A DNA stretch of 33,475 nucleotides, from the NCBI GenBank assembly GCA_007695005.1, contig REEQ01000043.1, positions 1 to 33,475 of the forward strand, read 5' to 3'. Under the pieces are notes generated by a model. It did no database searches. It had not been told where the DNA came from and saw nothing but the letters and a program-made list of their open reading frames with translations. This document shows positions 15,746-24,279 of this stretch, one piece after another; positions within the stretch are counted from its first letter, which is position 1, and every line of letters starts with the position of its first letter. The translations under genes were made by a program, and so were the position numbers. Source of the stretch: Wenzhouxiangellaceae bacterium. GTDB lineage: Bacteria > Pseudomonadota > Gammaproteobacteria > Xanthomonadales > Wenzhouxiangellaceae.

Positions 15746-16594
15746 TCAGGCGATCAGCTGATCTTCTCGCTCGGCACCCTGGTCGGGCCCGCCCGGTCGC
15801 CAGCCGAATAGCTGGCAGAAAGCCACGTACTGGGCGCCGGCCAGCAGCAGCTGCACGAACATGGTGGTCATCAGCACCAGCACCTGGATGACGAACATGC
15901 CGGCCTGTCCCAGGGCCAGATCCAGCAAGGCCATCAGCAGGGCCAGCAGGAATCCCATCGCCATCGCCATGGCCAGCGTCGCCAGGCCGAAGCCGACAAA
16001 GGCAAGCCAGTTGACCAGCACTGCGCGCAGGCTCATCAACAGGGCCGGAAAGCTTCCCAGCTGTCCGAACATGATCAGGGGGATCGCGAAGAAAAGTGCG
16101 GCAAGCACCAGGCCGAAAACCAGGCCGGCCATCAGCATGCCCGGACCCAGTCGGACCTCGGTCAGCGCCTGGGCGAGGGCCTCCGGGGACCGGGCTGCTG
16201 CTTCCAGTTCGGCTTGCCCCATCTGACCGCCCAGCCAGCCGATCAGAACGGCGGCGGCCAGCATGGACCCGGCCAGGCTGAAGAAACCCACGGCCAGCAG
16301 GCGCAGCCGGCGGTAAGGATCACGCCAGCCGCTGAACAGGGTCATGGGGCCGGGTTGCTCACCCTTTGCCGTGCTGTCGAAAGCCATCAACACGCCGGCC
16401 GTCAGCAAGGGCGTGAACATGACCAGCAGCAGTTGGCCGATCACGGGAATCAGCATGGCCACCAGGGTCACCAGCAACCACAAGGCAGCAATCGCGCTCA
16501 TCGGGGCCGGTGCCCGAAACAGCAATTCGGCACCGGCCGGGAGCCAGCGCAAGCCCGCGCCGAAACTGGCACGGCGAAAGCCGGATGCGCTCAC
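15746..16594 (-). CDS. BPSS1780-type multispanning membrane protein
   Basis: A 282-residue inner-membrane protein with about six hydrophobic helices. The N-terminal GLRWLPAGAELLFRAP and the following helices with PVIGQLLLVMFTPLLTAGVL resemble the BPSS1780 family, whose function is unknown. No catalytic motif is visible. The start is GTG 16594, with GGAG six bases before it and a 4-base GTGA overlap with the preceding LOG gene, so the two are probably translated together. The frame stays open to 16864, but that extension is the LOG gene out of frame. The TGA stop lies beside a GATCAGCTGATC palindrome (15752-15763). Confidence 0.82.
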   Translation of the reverse strand: MSASGFRRASFGAGLRWLPAGAELLFRAPAPMSAIAALWLLVTLVAMLIPVIGQLLLVMFTPLLTAGVLMAFDSTAKGEQPGPMTLFSGWRDPYRRLRLLAVGFFSLAGSMLAAAVLIGWLGGQMGQAELEAAARSPEALAQALTEVRLGPGMLMAGLVFGLVLAALFFAIPLIMFGQLGSFPALLMSLRAVLVNWLAFVGFGLATLAMAMAMGFLLALLMALLDLALGQAGMFVIQVLVLMTTMFVQLLLAGAQYVAFCQLFGWRPGGPDQGAEREDQLIA

Positions 16595-17190
16595 GATCTG
16601 CTCCGGGTAACTGCTGCCTGATCGAGATGGGCGCGGGTCCAGTTCGGGGCACTGCCCAGCGCCTCCAGTACCTGCTCTGGCTCGGAGACGCTCTGCCACA
16701 TGTCCAGGTGGACCTTGCTCATGAAGTGCTGCTGCACGCTCTGGGAGAGAAACTCGAGCAGGCGATCGTAGTAGCCGCTCGTGTTGACCAGCACGATGGG
16801 GCCGAGGTACTGGCCGAGTCGCTTCAGGGTCATCACCTCGAACAGCTCCTCGAAGGTGCCACAACCGCCGGGCAGGGTGATGACAGCATCACTGCCCTCC
16901 AGCATCAGCGCCTTGCGGCTGCGCATATCGTCGACCACGGTCATCGAGCTCAGGCCTTGATGCCCCTTTTCGACTTTTGTGAGAAACTCCGGGATTACGC
17001 CATGCACCTCGCCCCCCGCTGCCAGCGCGGCATCGGCCATTGCCCCCATCAGCCCGTGACTGCCACCGCCATAGATGACCTTGAGGCCGGCTTCGGCCAG
17101 GCACTTGCCCAGGCGGGCCGCGGCGCTGATATAGTCCTTGTCCAGCGCCTGGCTGGAGGCGGCATAGACGGTCACGCGTTGAATCGACAT
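16591..17190 (-). CDS. LOG family nucleotide 5'-monophosphate phosphoribohydrolase
   Basis: A 199-residue Rossmann-like protein of the LOG family, which releases the base from cytokinin riboside monophosphates and, in related members, other nucleotides. The diagnostic PGGCGTFEE spans 107-115, and R90 with K93 in DDMRSRKALM give the second conserved site. VIYGGGSHGLMGAMADAAL is the phosphate-binding loop. The bacterial substrate is unproven; older annotations call such proteins TIGR00730 or lysine decarboxylase-like, which the motif argues against. It overlaps the downstream membrane-protein gene and diverges from the cytochrome c gene, with only a couple of dozen bases between starts. Confidence 0.9.
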   Translation of the reverse strand: MSIQRVTVYAASSQALDKDYISAAARLGKCLAEAGLKVIYGGGSHGLMGAMADAALAAGGEVHGVIPEFLTKVEKGHQGLSSMTVVDDMRSRKALMLEGSDAVITLPGGCGTFEELFEVMTLKRLGQYLGPIVLVNTSGYYDRLLEFLSQSVQQHFMSKVHLDMWQSVSEPEQVLEALGSAPNWTRAHLDQAAVTRSRS

Positions 17191-17212
17191 GGATGAACGG
17201 ACATCAAGAGTG

Positions 17213-17710
17213 ATGACAAAGGTCTATTCTAATCGGTGCAGGGCTGTCGCTGGGACAGCGCTGGCCGCGCTGCTGTTGCTGGTTGGCTGCTCCAGCGAGC
17301 TGCCCCCGCCAGGTGAAATGGCCCAGGGGCAGGAGGCTTATCTGCGCTGGTGCGCCTCCTGTCACGGCAACCAGGGTGAGGGCAAGCCACCCACCTTCCC
17401 GCCGCTGGCCGGCTCGGAATGGCTGGACCTGTCCGATGAGGCGCTGGCCCTGATCATTCTTTACGGCTTGCGCGGCGAAATCGAGGTCATGGGCCAGATC
17501 TATCGCGGCTACATGCCGCCGATGCAGCACTTGCGCGATCAGGACATCGCCGATATCGTGCTGTTCATGCGCAATGCCTGGACCGATCGCGAAGCCCATC
17601 TCGACGCTGCTGCCGTCGCCGAGTTGAGAACGGTTTTTCCTGGTCGGCGTCCGCCGCTTGAGGGGCTGGAAGGCCTGCTAGAGGCGGTCGAGTTCGTCGA
17701 GTCACGATGA
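17213..17710 (+). CDS. Lipoprotein c-type cytochrome
   Basis: A 165-residue monohaem cytochrome c. The N-terminus is a lipoprotein signal: basic start, hydrophobic AALLLLVG, then C26 as the lipidated cysteine. The haem site is CASCH (47-51), and M101 or M104 in GYMPPMQHL is the likely sixth ligand. Helices LSDEALALIILYGLRG and LRDQDIADIVLFMRNAW fit the class I fold. Its redox partner cannot be told. I chose ATG 17213 because it gives a clean lipoprotein signal; an ATG at 17189 in the same frame would overlap the divergent LOG start. The stop overlaps the rhomboid ATG (ATGA), so the two are probably coupled. Confidence 0.87.
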   Translation: MTKVYSNRCRAVAGTALAALLLLVGCSSELPPPGEMAQGQEAYLRWCASCHGNQGEGKPPTFPPLAGSEWLDLSDEALALIILYGLRGEIEVMGQIYRGYMPPMQHLRDQDIADIVLFMRNAWTDREAHLDAAAVAELRTVFPGRRPPLEGLEGLLEAVEFVESR

Positions 17711-18366
17711 TGGAAATACGCCAGCCCGGATCAGGCGGTCCACCGGCCGCGCTGCTGATACTCGGCATCACGGTGGCTGCTTATTTCTTTCAGATGGCCA
17801 ACTTTGTCGAGGCCATGCGCCTTTTTGCGCTGTGGCCACTGGCGACGCCGGAACAGATGCGCTTTGCCGACGTTGGCACCCTGCAGACCGGCTTCCAGCC
17901 CTGGCAGCTGATCAGCTACGGCTTTCTGCATGGCGGACTGGGGCATCTGTTTTTCAACATGTTTGCGCTGTACATGTTCGGGCTGCCGATCGAGCGCGCC
18001 TGGGGCACCCAGCGTTTCGTGGTTTTCTATTTTGTCTGCATGGTCGGTGCCGGCCTGGTGCAACTGACCGTGGCCGCGGTCAGCGGCGAGGTCTATCCCA
18101 CCATCGGTGCCTCCGGGGCTGTGTTCGGCCTGCTGCTGGCCTTCGGCATGATGTATCCGAACAACACGATCATGCTGCTGATTCCACCAATCCCGATGAA
18201 GGCCAAATATTTTGTGGTCGGCTACGGCATCCTTACCCTGATTTTCGGCATGACCGGAGTCATGCCTGGCATTGCCCACTTTGCCCACCTCGGTGGCATG
18301 CTGTTCGGACTGCTGCTGATCCTGTACTGGGGACGGCAGGATTACCATCGGCGACGACGGGGTTGA
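17707..18366 (+). CDS. Rhomboid family intramembrane serine protease
   Basis: A 219-residue six-helix membrane protein. The catalytic serine is S136 in TIGASGAVFG and the histidine is H194 in HFAHLGGMLFG. The conserved H75, H80 and N84 of FLHGGLGHLFFNMFALY and the RAWG loop near 98 are present, so it is probably an active protease. Substrates are unknown. It starts inside the stop of the cytochrome c gene; a second ATG at 17710 could also serve. The C-terminus ends in a basic RRRRG, consistent with a cytoplasmic tail. A strong stem-loop follows seven bases after its stop. Confidence 0.92.
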   Translation: MMEIRQPGSGGPPAALLILGITVAAYFFQMANFVEAMRLFALWPLATPEQMRFADVGTLQTGFQPWQLISYGFLHGGLGHLFFNMFALYMFGLPIERAWGTQRFVVFYFVCMVGAGLVQLTVAAVSGEVYPTIGASGAVFGLLLAFGMMYPNNTIMLLIPPIPMKAKYFVVGYGILTLIFGMTGVMPGIAHFAHLGGMLFGLLLILYWGRQDYHRRRRG

Positions 18367-18372
18367 CTGCCG

Positions 18373-18396
18373 CTGCCCGCCAGGCCCGGTGGGCAG
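18373..18396. terminator. Stem-loop between convergent genes
   Basis: CTGCCCGCC (18373-18381) pairs with GGTGGGCAG (18388-18396) through nine base pairs, one a G-U wobble, around a 6-base loop. It lies between the ends of the rhomboid gene and the facing orphan gene, where a two-way terminator would sit. No T-run follows on either strand, so termination is inferred from position and stem strength. Confidence 0.45.
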
Positions 18397-18408
18397 GGAT
18401 GGTCTGGT

Positions 18409-19131
18409 TCAGAATTCGATGCCGTTGCTGCGCAGCAACGGCAACAGATTCCACTGCAGGGTGATCTGGTAGTCCACATCGCGACCCGGCAGTCGACTGC
18501 GGTTGACCTGGGCATCAACGCGCACACCCTCGACCGGCAACGGCAACTCGTAGCGCGCCTGGGCGCTGCTGGAGGTGATCTTGAAGCTGAGTCCCGGCGG
18601 CCACGGCATTTCCAGAAAGCCCAGACGACCGACCAGGTCCAGTGCCGGTCCACGTGTCTCTTCATGGGCCAGGATGATGCCGATGGCTGAGCCGCCAACC
18701 AGGGCCGACATGCTGATCATGATCGCGCGCTGAATCGCCGTGGAGTTGTTCCACTCCTGTTCGAACAGGCGAACACGCCGTCTGGCATGCCGGTTCACCT
18801 GTCGGGCCAGCCGCTTGTACTCTTCCAGCTCGGCAACTGCCGCCAGCAGGTCAGCCACCTGGGCTGCCCGAACTTCTTGTACCGCTCGATCTCTTTGAAC
18901 TTCCGGTGGGCCGCCGGAACGCGCCGGTGCCGGTCCATTGCGAATCAGGCGTGCGATCCGCTCCTCGTTGCTTTCCCAGTTGGGGCTCAGCATCCGCGTG
19001 ACGGTATCGCGGGCGGCCAGCCACGACTGCACCTCGCGCAGGCCCTGCAAAGTGCTGGGGTTGAGTTCGTAATCGTGATCGACCAGACGGAATCGACCGC
19101 GTTGGCTGGATCCGAGCACGAAATCGTTCAT
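18409..19131 (-). CDS. Unrecognised protein with one membrane segment
   Basis: A 240-residue protein that I cannot assign to a family. Residues about 27-66 are charged and helical. Residues 80-125 (VQEVRAAQVADLLAAVAELEE and on) look like a long amphipathic or coiled-coil helix rich in arginine. A hydrophobic segment IMISMSALVGGSAIGIILAH (about 137-156) could cross the membrane once. The final 70 residues alternate polar and hydrophobic positions (LSFKITSSSAQARYELPLPV, DVDYQITLQWNLLPLL), which suggests beta strands. There is no signal peptide. Codon use looks like that of its neighbours. It stands alone, 55 bases upstream of the hemF stop and facing the rhomboid gene. The last coding bases form a perfect palindrome. 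Confidence 0.7.
   Translation of the reverse strand: MNDFVLGSSQRGRFRLVDHDYELNPSTLQGLREVQSWLAARDTVTRMLSPNWESNEERIARLIRNGPAPARSGGPPEVQRDRAVQEVRAAQVADLLAAVAELEEYKRLARQVNRHARRRVRLFEQEWNNSTAIQRAIMISMSALVGGSAIGIILAHEETRGPALDLVGRLGFLEMPWPPGLSFKITSSSAQARYELPLPVEGVRVDAQVNRSRLPGRDVDYQITLQWNLLPLLRSNGIEF
18421..18442. repeat. Perfect 22-base palindrome
   Basis: GCCGTTGCTGC followed by GCAGCAACGGC is an exact self-complementary 22-mer. It encodes residues close to the C-terminus of the orphan protein (LRSNG). Transcribed from either strand it can fold into a stem, and it lies 24 bases from another strong stem-loop, so it may help end transcription from either side. Confidence 0.7.
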
Positions 19132-19186
19132 GGCTGGCCGTTCCTGTGCGACAGGCGTTCAGTCTACGCCCGTCGGCCCCGCCGCT

Positions 19187-20113
<927 letters not shown>

Positions 20114-22561
20114 TCAGTTGGAGACCGCGGTTTTCTTCTTGGCTGCCTTCTTCTTGGAGGCCTTTTTCTTGCCGGCTTTCTTTTTCGAAGCTTGCTTTTT
20201 GCCGGCCTTCTTCTTCGCGGTTTTCTTGGTCGAGGTCTTTTTCGCTGCGGTCTTCTTGCCGCCGGCCTTTTTCTTGCCGAACTTGCCGCGCCGGCCCTTT
20301 GGCGGTGCTTCGTCCAGCAGTTTCTGGCAGTCGGCCAGCGCCAGCGACTCCGGCTCAACGTCCTTGGGCACCGAGGCGTTGCGCTTGCCATCGGTCACGA
20401 AGGGGCCGTAGCGGCCTTTGAGGATCTCGATGCCTTCGTCCTTGAACACCTTGATGATGCGTTCCTTGAGCATCTGCTTGTGAGCAGCGATCAGCTCCAG
20501 CGCCTGGGCCAGAGTCACATCATGCGGGTCGACATCCTTGAGCGAGACAAAATTGCGCGCGCCGTAGCGGATGTAGGGGCCGAAACGGCCGATATTGGCC
20601 TGGACCGGTTCTCCCTCGGGCGTTTCACCCAGGTCACGCGGCAGCTTGAACAGCTCCAGCGCTTCTTCCAGGGTGATGGTTTCCATTTTCTGACCCGCCC
20701 GCAGCCCGGCGAACTCCGGTTTGTCTTCGTCTTCGGCGGTGCCGATCTGGGCATAGGGTCCGTAGCGTCCCAGGCGCACCATCACCGGCTTGCCGCTCTT
20801 CGGGTCGATGCCGAGTTCGCGTGCCTGCTGTGCTTCCTGGCGGCTGACGGTTTCGTCCTTTTCCTGGACCCGGTCAATGAATGGCTGCCAGAACTCCTTC
20901 AGCAGCGGGACCCAGTCCTGTTCGCCGCGCGAAATCGCGTCCAGCTCGTCTTCCAGTCGGGCGGTGAAGTCGTAGTCAACGTAGCGGTCGAAGTGTTGCG
21001 ACAAAAACTTGGCCACCACCCGGCCGGTAGCCGTTGGGGTGAAGCGACGATTGTCCAGATCGACGTACTCGCGGTCCTTCAGAGTCTGGATGATCGAGGC
21101 GTAGGTGGAGGGTCGGCCAATGCCGAATTCTTCCAGCGCCTTCACCAGGCTGGCTTCGGAATAGCGCGGTGGCGGCTCGGTAAAGTGCTGCTCCGGGCGG
21201 ATTTCGACCAGGCTGATCCGGTCGCCTTCGTTGAGTTCGGGCAGGCGATTGTCCTGTTCGGCCTGGGCGTCGCGGTAGACCTTGAGAAAACCGGCCTCGA
21301 TCAAGGTTGAGCCGGAGGCGCGGAACGTTGCCGTGCCGACATCGAACTCGGCGCTGACCGTGTCGTAAACGGCCGGGATCATCTGGCTGGCCACGGCCCG
21401 GTTCCAGATCAGCTCGTAGAGCCGGTACTGGTCTTCCGACAGGTGCGACTTCAGCCTGATCGGCGTCAGGCTGGCCGTGGTCGGGCGAATCGCCTCGTGG
21501 GCCTCCTGGGCGTTTTTCGATTTCGACTGGTAAAAGTTGGGCTTCTCGGGCACCAGCGACTTGCCGTACTCCTTGGCAATGACGCGGCGGATATCGTTGA
21601 TCGCATCGCCGGCAAGCGCGACCGAGTCGGTACGCATGTAGGTGATCAGGCCCTGGTTGCCGCTGCCGGTGTCGACACCCTCGTAGAGCTGCTGGGCAAT
21701 GCGCATGGTGCGCTGGGTGGTAAAGCGCAGTCGCCTGGCCGCCTCTTGCTGCAAGGTCGAGGTGATGAACGGTGGCTGAGCCCGGCGCCGGCGTTGGCGC
21801 TTGTTGATCCGGGCGACCGTGAACTGGCCCTTGGCGTCGCGCTCGACCTGGGCCCGAACTTCCTCGGCGCGGTCGGCGTTGTTGATATCGAACTGATCCA
21901 GCTTTTCACCGTCCAGGCGCACCAGGTTGGCGGCGAAGCGCTCGGTCTCTTCGGCCCCCAGATCGGCTTCGATGGTCCAGTATTCGCGCGCCTCGAACTT
22001 CTCGATCTCTTCTTCGCGCTCGACAATCATCCGCAGGGCGGGAGACTGCACACGGCCGGCCGACAGACCGCGGCGGACTTTCTTCCACAGCAGGGGCGAG
22101 AGGTTGAAGCCGACCAGGTAGTCGAGCGCGCGCCGCGCCTGCTGGGCATCGACCAGGGCACCGGCCAGATCGCGAGGCGTGGACATGGCCTTCTCGATCG
22201 CGCGCTTGGTGATCTCGGAAAACACCACGCGCTTGATCGGCTTGGTCGGGTTCAGGCCGCGTTCCTTGAGGATCTCGGCGATGTGCCAGGAAATCGCCTC
22301 GCCTTCGCGGTCAAGGTCAGTGGCCAGGTAGATCGCTTCAGCCTTGCGCGCCGATGCAACGATCTTGTCGACATGTTTCTTGTTGCGATCGATGATCTGG
22401 TAGCTCATCGCAAAGTCGTGGTCGGTGTCGACTGCCCCTTCCTTGGGTACCAGGTCGCGCACATGGCCATAGGAAGCCAGCACCTCGAAGTCCTTGCCCA
22501 GGTACTTGTTGATGGTGGTCGCTTTGGCTGGCGATTCGACGATCAGAAGATTCTTGGCCAT
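20114..22561 (-). CDS. topA: DNA topoisomerase I TopA, lysine-rich tail, no zinc fingers
   Basis: Relaxes negative supercoils by cutting one strand. The 815 residues open with the TOPRIM domain (E9 in VESPAKATTINKYLG; D82, D84 and E86 in TDLDREGEAISWH). GLSAGRVQSPALRMIVERE follows, and the catalytic Y308 is in GLITYMRTDS. Three C-terminal repeats have the form RYGPYAQIG, RFGPYIRYG and RYGPFVTDG. The four-cysteine zinc fingers of E. coli TopA are absent. Instead the last 60 or so residues are almost only K, A, G, S and T in KKA-type repeats (coding bases about 20117-20290), likely to bind DNA non-specifically. Such tails are known in other bacterial TopA proteins. It lies in a dprA-smg-topA order common in gammaproteobacteria. 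Confidence 0.97.
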   Translation of the reverse strand: MAKNLLIVESPAKATTINKYLGKDFEVLASYGHVRDLVPKEGAVDTDHDFAMSYQIIDRNKKHVDKIVASARKAEAIYLATDLDREGEAISWHIAEILKERGLNPTKPIKRVVFSEITKRAIEKAMSTPRDLAGALVDAQQARRALDYLVGFNLSPLLWKKVRRGLSAGRVQSPALRMIVEREEEIEKFEAREYWTIEADLGAEETERFAANLVRLDGEKLDQFDINNADRAEEVRAQVERDAKGQFTVARINKRQRRRRAQPPFITSTLQQEAARRLRFTTQRTMRIAQQLYEGVDTGSGNQGLITYMRTDSVALAGDAINDIRRVIAKEYGKSLVPEKPNFYQSKSKNAQEAHEAIRPTTASLTPIRLKSHLSEDQYRLYELIWNRAVASQMIPAVYDTVSAEFDVGTATFRASGSTLIEAGFLKVYRDAQAEQDNRLPELNEGDRISLVEIRPEQHFTEPPPRYSEASLVKALEEFGIGRPSTYASIIQTLKDREYVDLDNRRFTPTATGRVVAKFLSQHFDRYVDYDFTARLEDELDAISRGEQDWVPLLKEFWQPFIDRVQEKDETVSRQEAQQARELGIDPKSGKPVMVRLGRYGPYAQIGTAEDEDKPEFAGLRAGQKMETITLEEALELFKLPRDLGETPEGEPVQANIGRFGPYIRYGARNFVSLKDVDPHDVTLAQALELIAAHKQMLKERIIKVFKDEGIEILKGRYGPFVTDGKRNASVPKDVEPESLALADCQKLLDEAPPKGRRGKFGKKKAGGKKTAAKKTSTKKTAKKKAGKKQASKKKAGKKKASKKKAAKKKTAVSN

Positions 22562-22615
22562 GATTGATTGTTGGTCATTCGGGCAGTGGCCGATGGCGGC
22601 ACCGGCCTGCCGTGA

Positions 22616-23092
22616 TCAGTGACGAAACTCGCCTTCCTCGTCGAACATCAGGTCTTCCATCCAGGCGTAGTTGGCTTCCTGCCCGGGCTGATTGAACAGG
22701 ACCATCAGAATGACCCACTTGACGTCTTCCAGGTCGATTTCGTCAACTTCCAGCGCGGCCAGGCGATCCAGCACCTGTTCACGACGATCCGGATCGAGGA
22801 CGCCGGCATTCTCAAGATAGAGAATGAAGCCACGCGTCTCCACATCCAGACGACGACACTCATCGAGACTGAAGATTCGTACCGGATTCGATTCATGCCC
22901 GCCCAGCTCGGGCAGGCTGCGTTGGGCAGCCAGTCCGTCCAGCCAGGCAAAGGCGCGATCGATTTCGCTGGCAGAGAATCCGGCTTCCTCCAGGCTGTCG
23001 CTAAGGGACTCCCGGTCCGGGGCCTGCTCCGGTTCCTCGTAGATATAGTTCTCGAACAGGTACATCAACAGATCGAGCACGTTTTCCTTCAT
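22616..23092 (-). CDS. smg: Smg family protein (DUF494)
   Basis: A 158-residue acidic cytoplasmic protein. MKENVLDLLMYLFENYIYEE at the N-terminus, RIFSLDECRRLDVETRGFI in the middle and VKWVILMVLFNQPGQEANYA near the end are characteristic of Smg, a small conserved protein with no settled function. The position between dprA and topA on the same strand is the classic one. GGAG lies three bases before the ATG and AAGGA slightly further up. It is 32 bases past the dprA stop and 54 bases before topA. Confidence 0.93.
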   Translation of the reverse strand: MKENVLDLLMYLFENYIYEEPEQAPDRESLSDSLEEAGFSASEIDRAFAWLDGLAAQRSLPELGGHESNPVRIFSLDECRRLDVETRGFILYLENAGVLDPDRREQVLDRLAALEVDEIDLEDVKWVILMVLFNQPGQEANYAWMEDLMFDEEGEFRH

Positions 23093-23124
23093 TCACTCCA
23101 GTCCTTGTCGGGGGCTTGGTTTTT

Positions 23125-24264
23125 TCAGGTGCTGCGGCTGTAGCGACCGCCGGGGTGGGCGACGACCCGACCGTCGAGTTCCATGATCAGCAGCATGGAG
23201 GATACTTGAGCGGTCGTCAACTCCGATCGCTGAATGATCAGGTCGACCGGGCTAGGATCGTAGCCGATTGCGTCCAGCAGCCGCTCGTAGTCAGGATCGT
23301 TGTCGACATGGGGGGCAGTGGCCGGATTGTCAAGCTGTTCGCTGGTCGGCGGTGTCAACAAGGCGCGCAAAGTGCCGGCCAGCTCTGCTGCCAGTGGTGC
23401 GAGCGCTTCGATGATTTCGTCGCCGGTTTCGACCAGCCGAGCGCCCTGTCGAATCAGGGCATGACAACCGCGGGCCAGCGGATTGTGGATCGAGCCGGGG
23501 ATGGCAAAGACTTCCCGGCCCTGTTCGCTGGCCAGGCGCGCGGTGATCAGCGAGCCCGAGCGCAGGCCGGCCTCCACCACCAGGGTGCCCAGGCTGGCAC
23601 CGCTGATGATCCGGTTGCGAGCCGGAAAATTTCCCGGCCTCACCTCGGTGCCTGGGGGAAAGGGGCTGATGATGACGCCTTGCTCGACGATGCGCTGGGC
23701 CAGGGCCTTGTTGCGCGCCGGGTAGACGCGATCGGGCCCCGTGCCGACAACGGCTACCGTGCGCCCGCCCGCCTGCAGGCAGCCCTCATGCGCGCGTGCA
23801 TCGATGCCGGCGGCCAGTCCGCTAGTGACCACGAAACCGGCCCTGGCCAGCGTGGCCGCGAAATCGTGGGCATGATCCAGGCCGCCACGGCTGGCGCCGC
23901 GACTGCCGACGATGGCGATCTGGGGGCTGACCAACAGGCCAGGATCGCCGGCGGCGAACAGGGCGGGTGGAGGGTCGTCGATCTGGCGCAGCAGCGGTGG
24001 ATAGCACTCGTCGTCGAGCGTGATCAGCGCATGATGGGCGGGTTCCAGCCATGCCAGGCAGGCTTCGAGCCGCCCAGGGTCGGGCTGGCGCAGGGCGCTG
24101 ATGGTCTCGTCATTCAGGCCGCAGGCGCGCAGCGCCGAGCGATCGGCCTCAAGCCAGCCCAGCGGCCCGCCGAAATGCTGTTCGAGGCGGCGGGCGCGAC
24201 GAGCCCCCAGGCCGGGAGCCAGGATCAGCGCCAGCCAGTCGCGGGCGCGTTCCGGTGCCGGCAT
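23125..24264 (-). CDS. dprA: DNA-processing protein DprA
   Basis: DprA binds incoming single-stranded DNA and loads RecA in natural transformation. The 379 residues start with a SAM/HhH-like region (LALILAPGLGARRARRLEQH). The Rossmann core carries IAIVGSRGASRGG, TSGLAAGIDARAHEGCL, TVAVVGTG, FPARNRIISGASLGTLVVEA and FAIPGSIHNPLARGCHALIR. A C-terminal winged-helix domain (about 310-379, TTAQVSSMLLIMELDGRVV) completes it. All core motifs are intact, but no other competence gene is present, and DprA is also common in bacteria not shown to be transformable. It starts 15 bases after the stop of the LysM gene on the same strand. Confidence 0.95.
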   Translation of the reverse strand: MPAPERARDWLALILAPGLGARRARRLEQHFGGPLGWLEADRSALRACGLNDETISALRQPDPGRLEACLAWLEPAHHALITLDDECYPPLLRQIDDPPPALFAAGDPGLLVSPQIAIVGSRGASRGGLDHAHDFAATLARAGFVVTSGLAAGIDARAHEGCLQAGGRTVAVVGTGPDRVYPARNKALAQRIVEQGVIISPFPPGTEVRPGNFPARNRIISGASLGTLVVEAGLRSGSLITARLASEQGREVFAIPGSIHNPLARGCHALIRQGARLVETGDEIIEALAPLAAELAGTLRALLTPPTSEQLDNPATAPHVDNDPDYERLLDAIGYDPSPVDLIIQRSELTTAQVSSMLLIMELDGRVVAHPGGRYSRST

Positions 24265-24279
24265 CGGCCTGGCGAGCGA

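Noticed and set aside
15752-15763. 12-base palindrome GATCAGCTGATC near the tatC/membrane-gene junction
   Set aside because: Short, inside coding sequence, and made of common GATC and AGCT tetramers; no second copy nearby.
16595-16864. N-terminal extension of the BPSS1780-type protein
   Set aside because: It lies inside the LOG gene in another frame; GTG 16594 has a Shine-Dalgarno and a typical 4-base overlap.
20117-20290. Tandem-repeat-like DNA, considered as a CRISPR or satellite array
   Set aside because: It is the in-frame coding of the TopA lysine/alanine tail and has no regular spacers.
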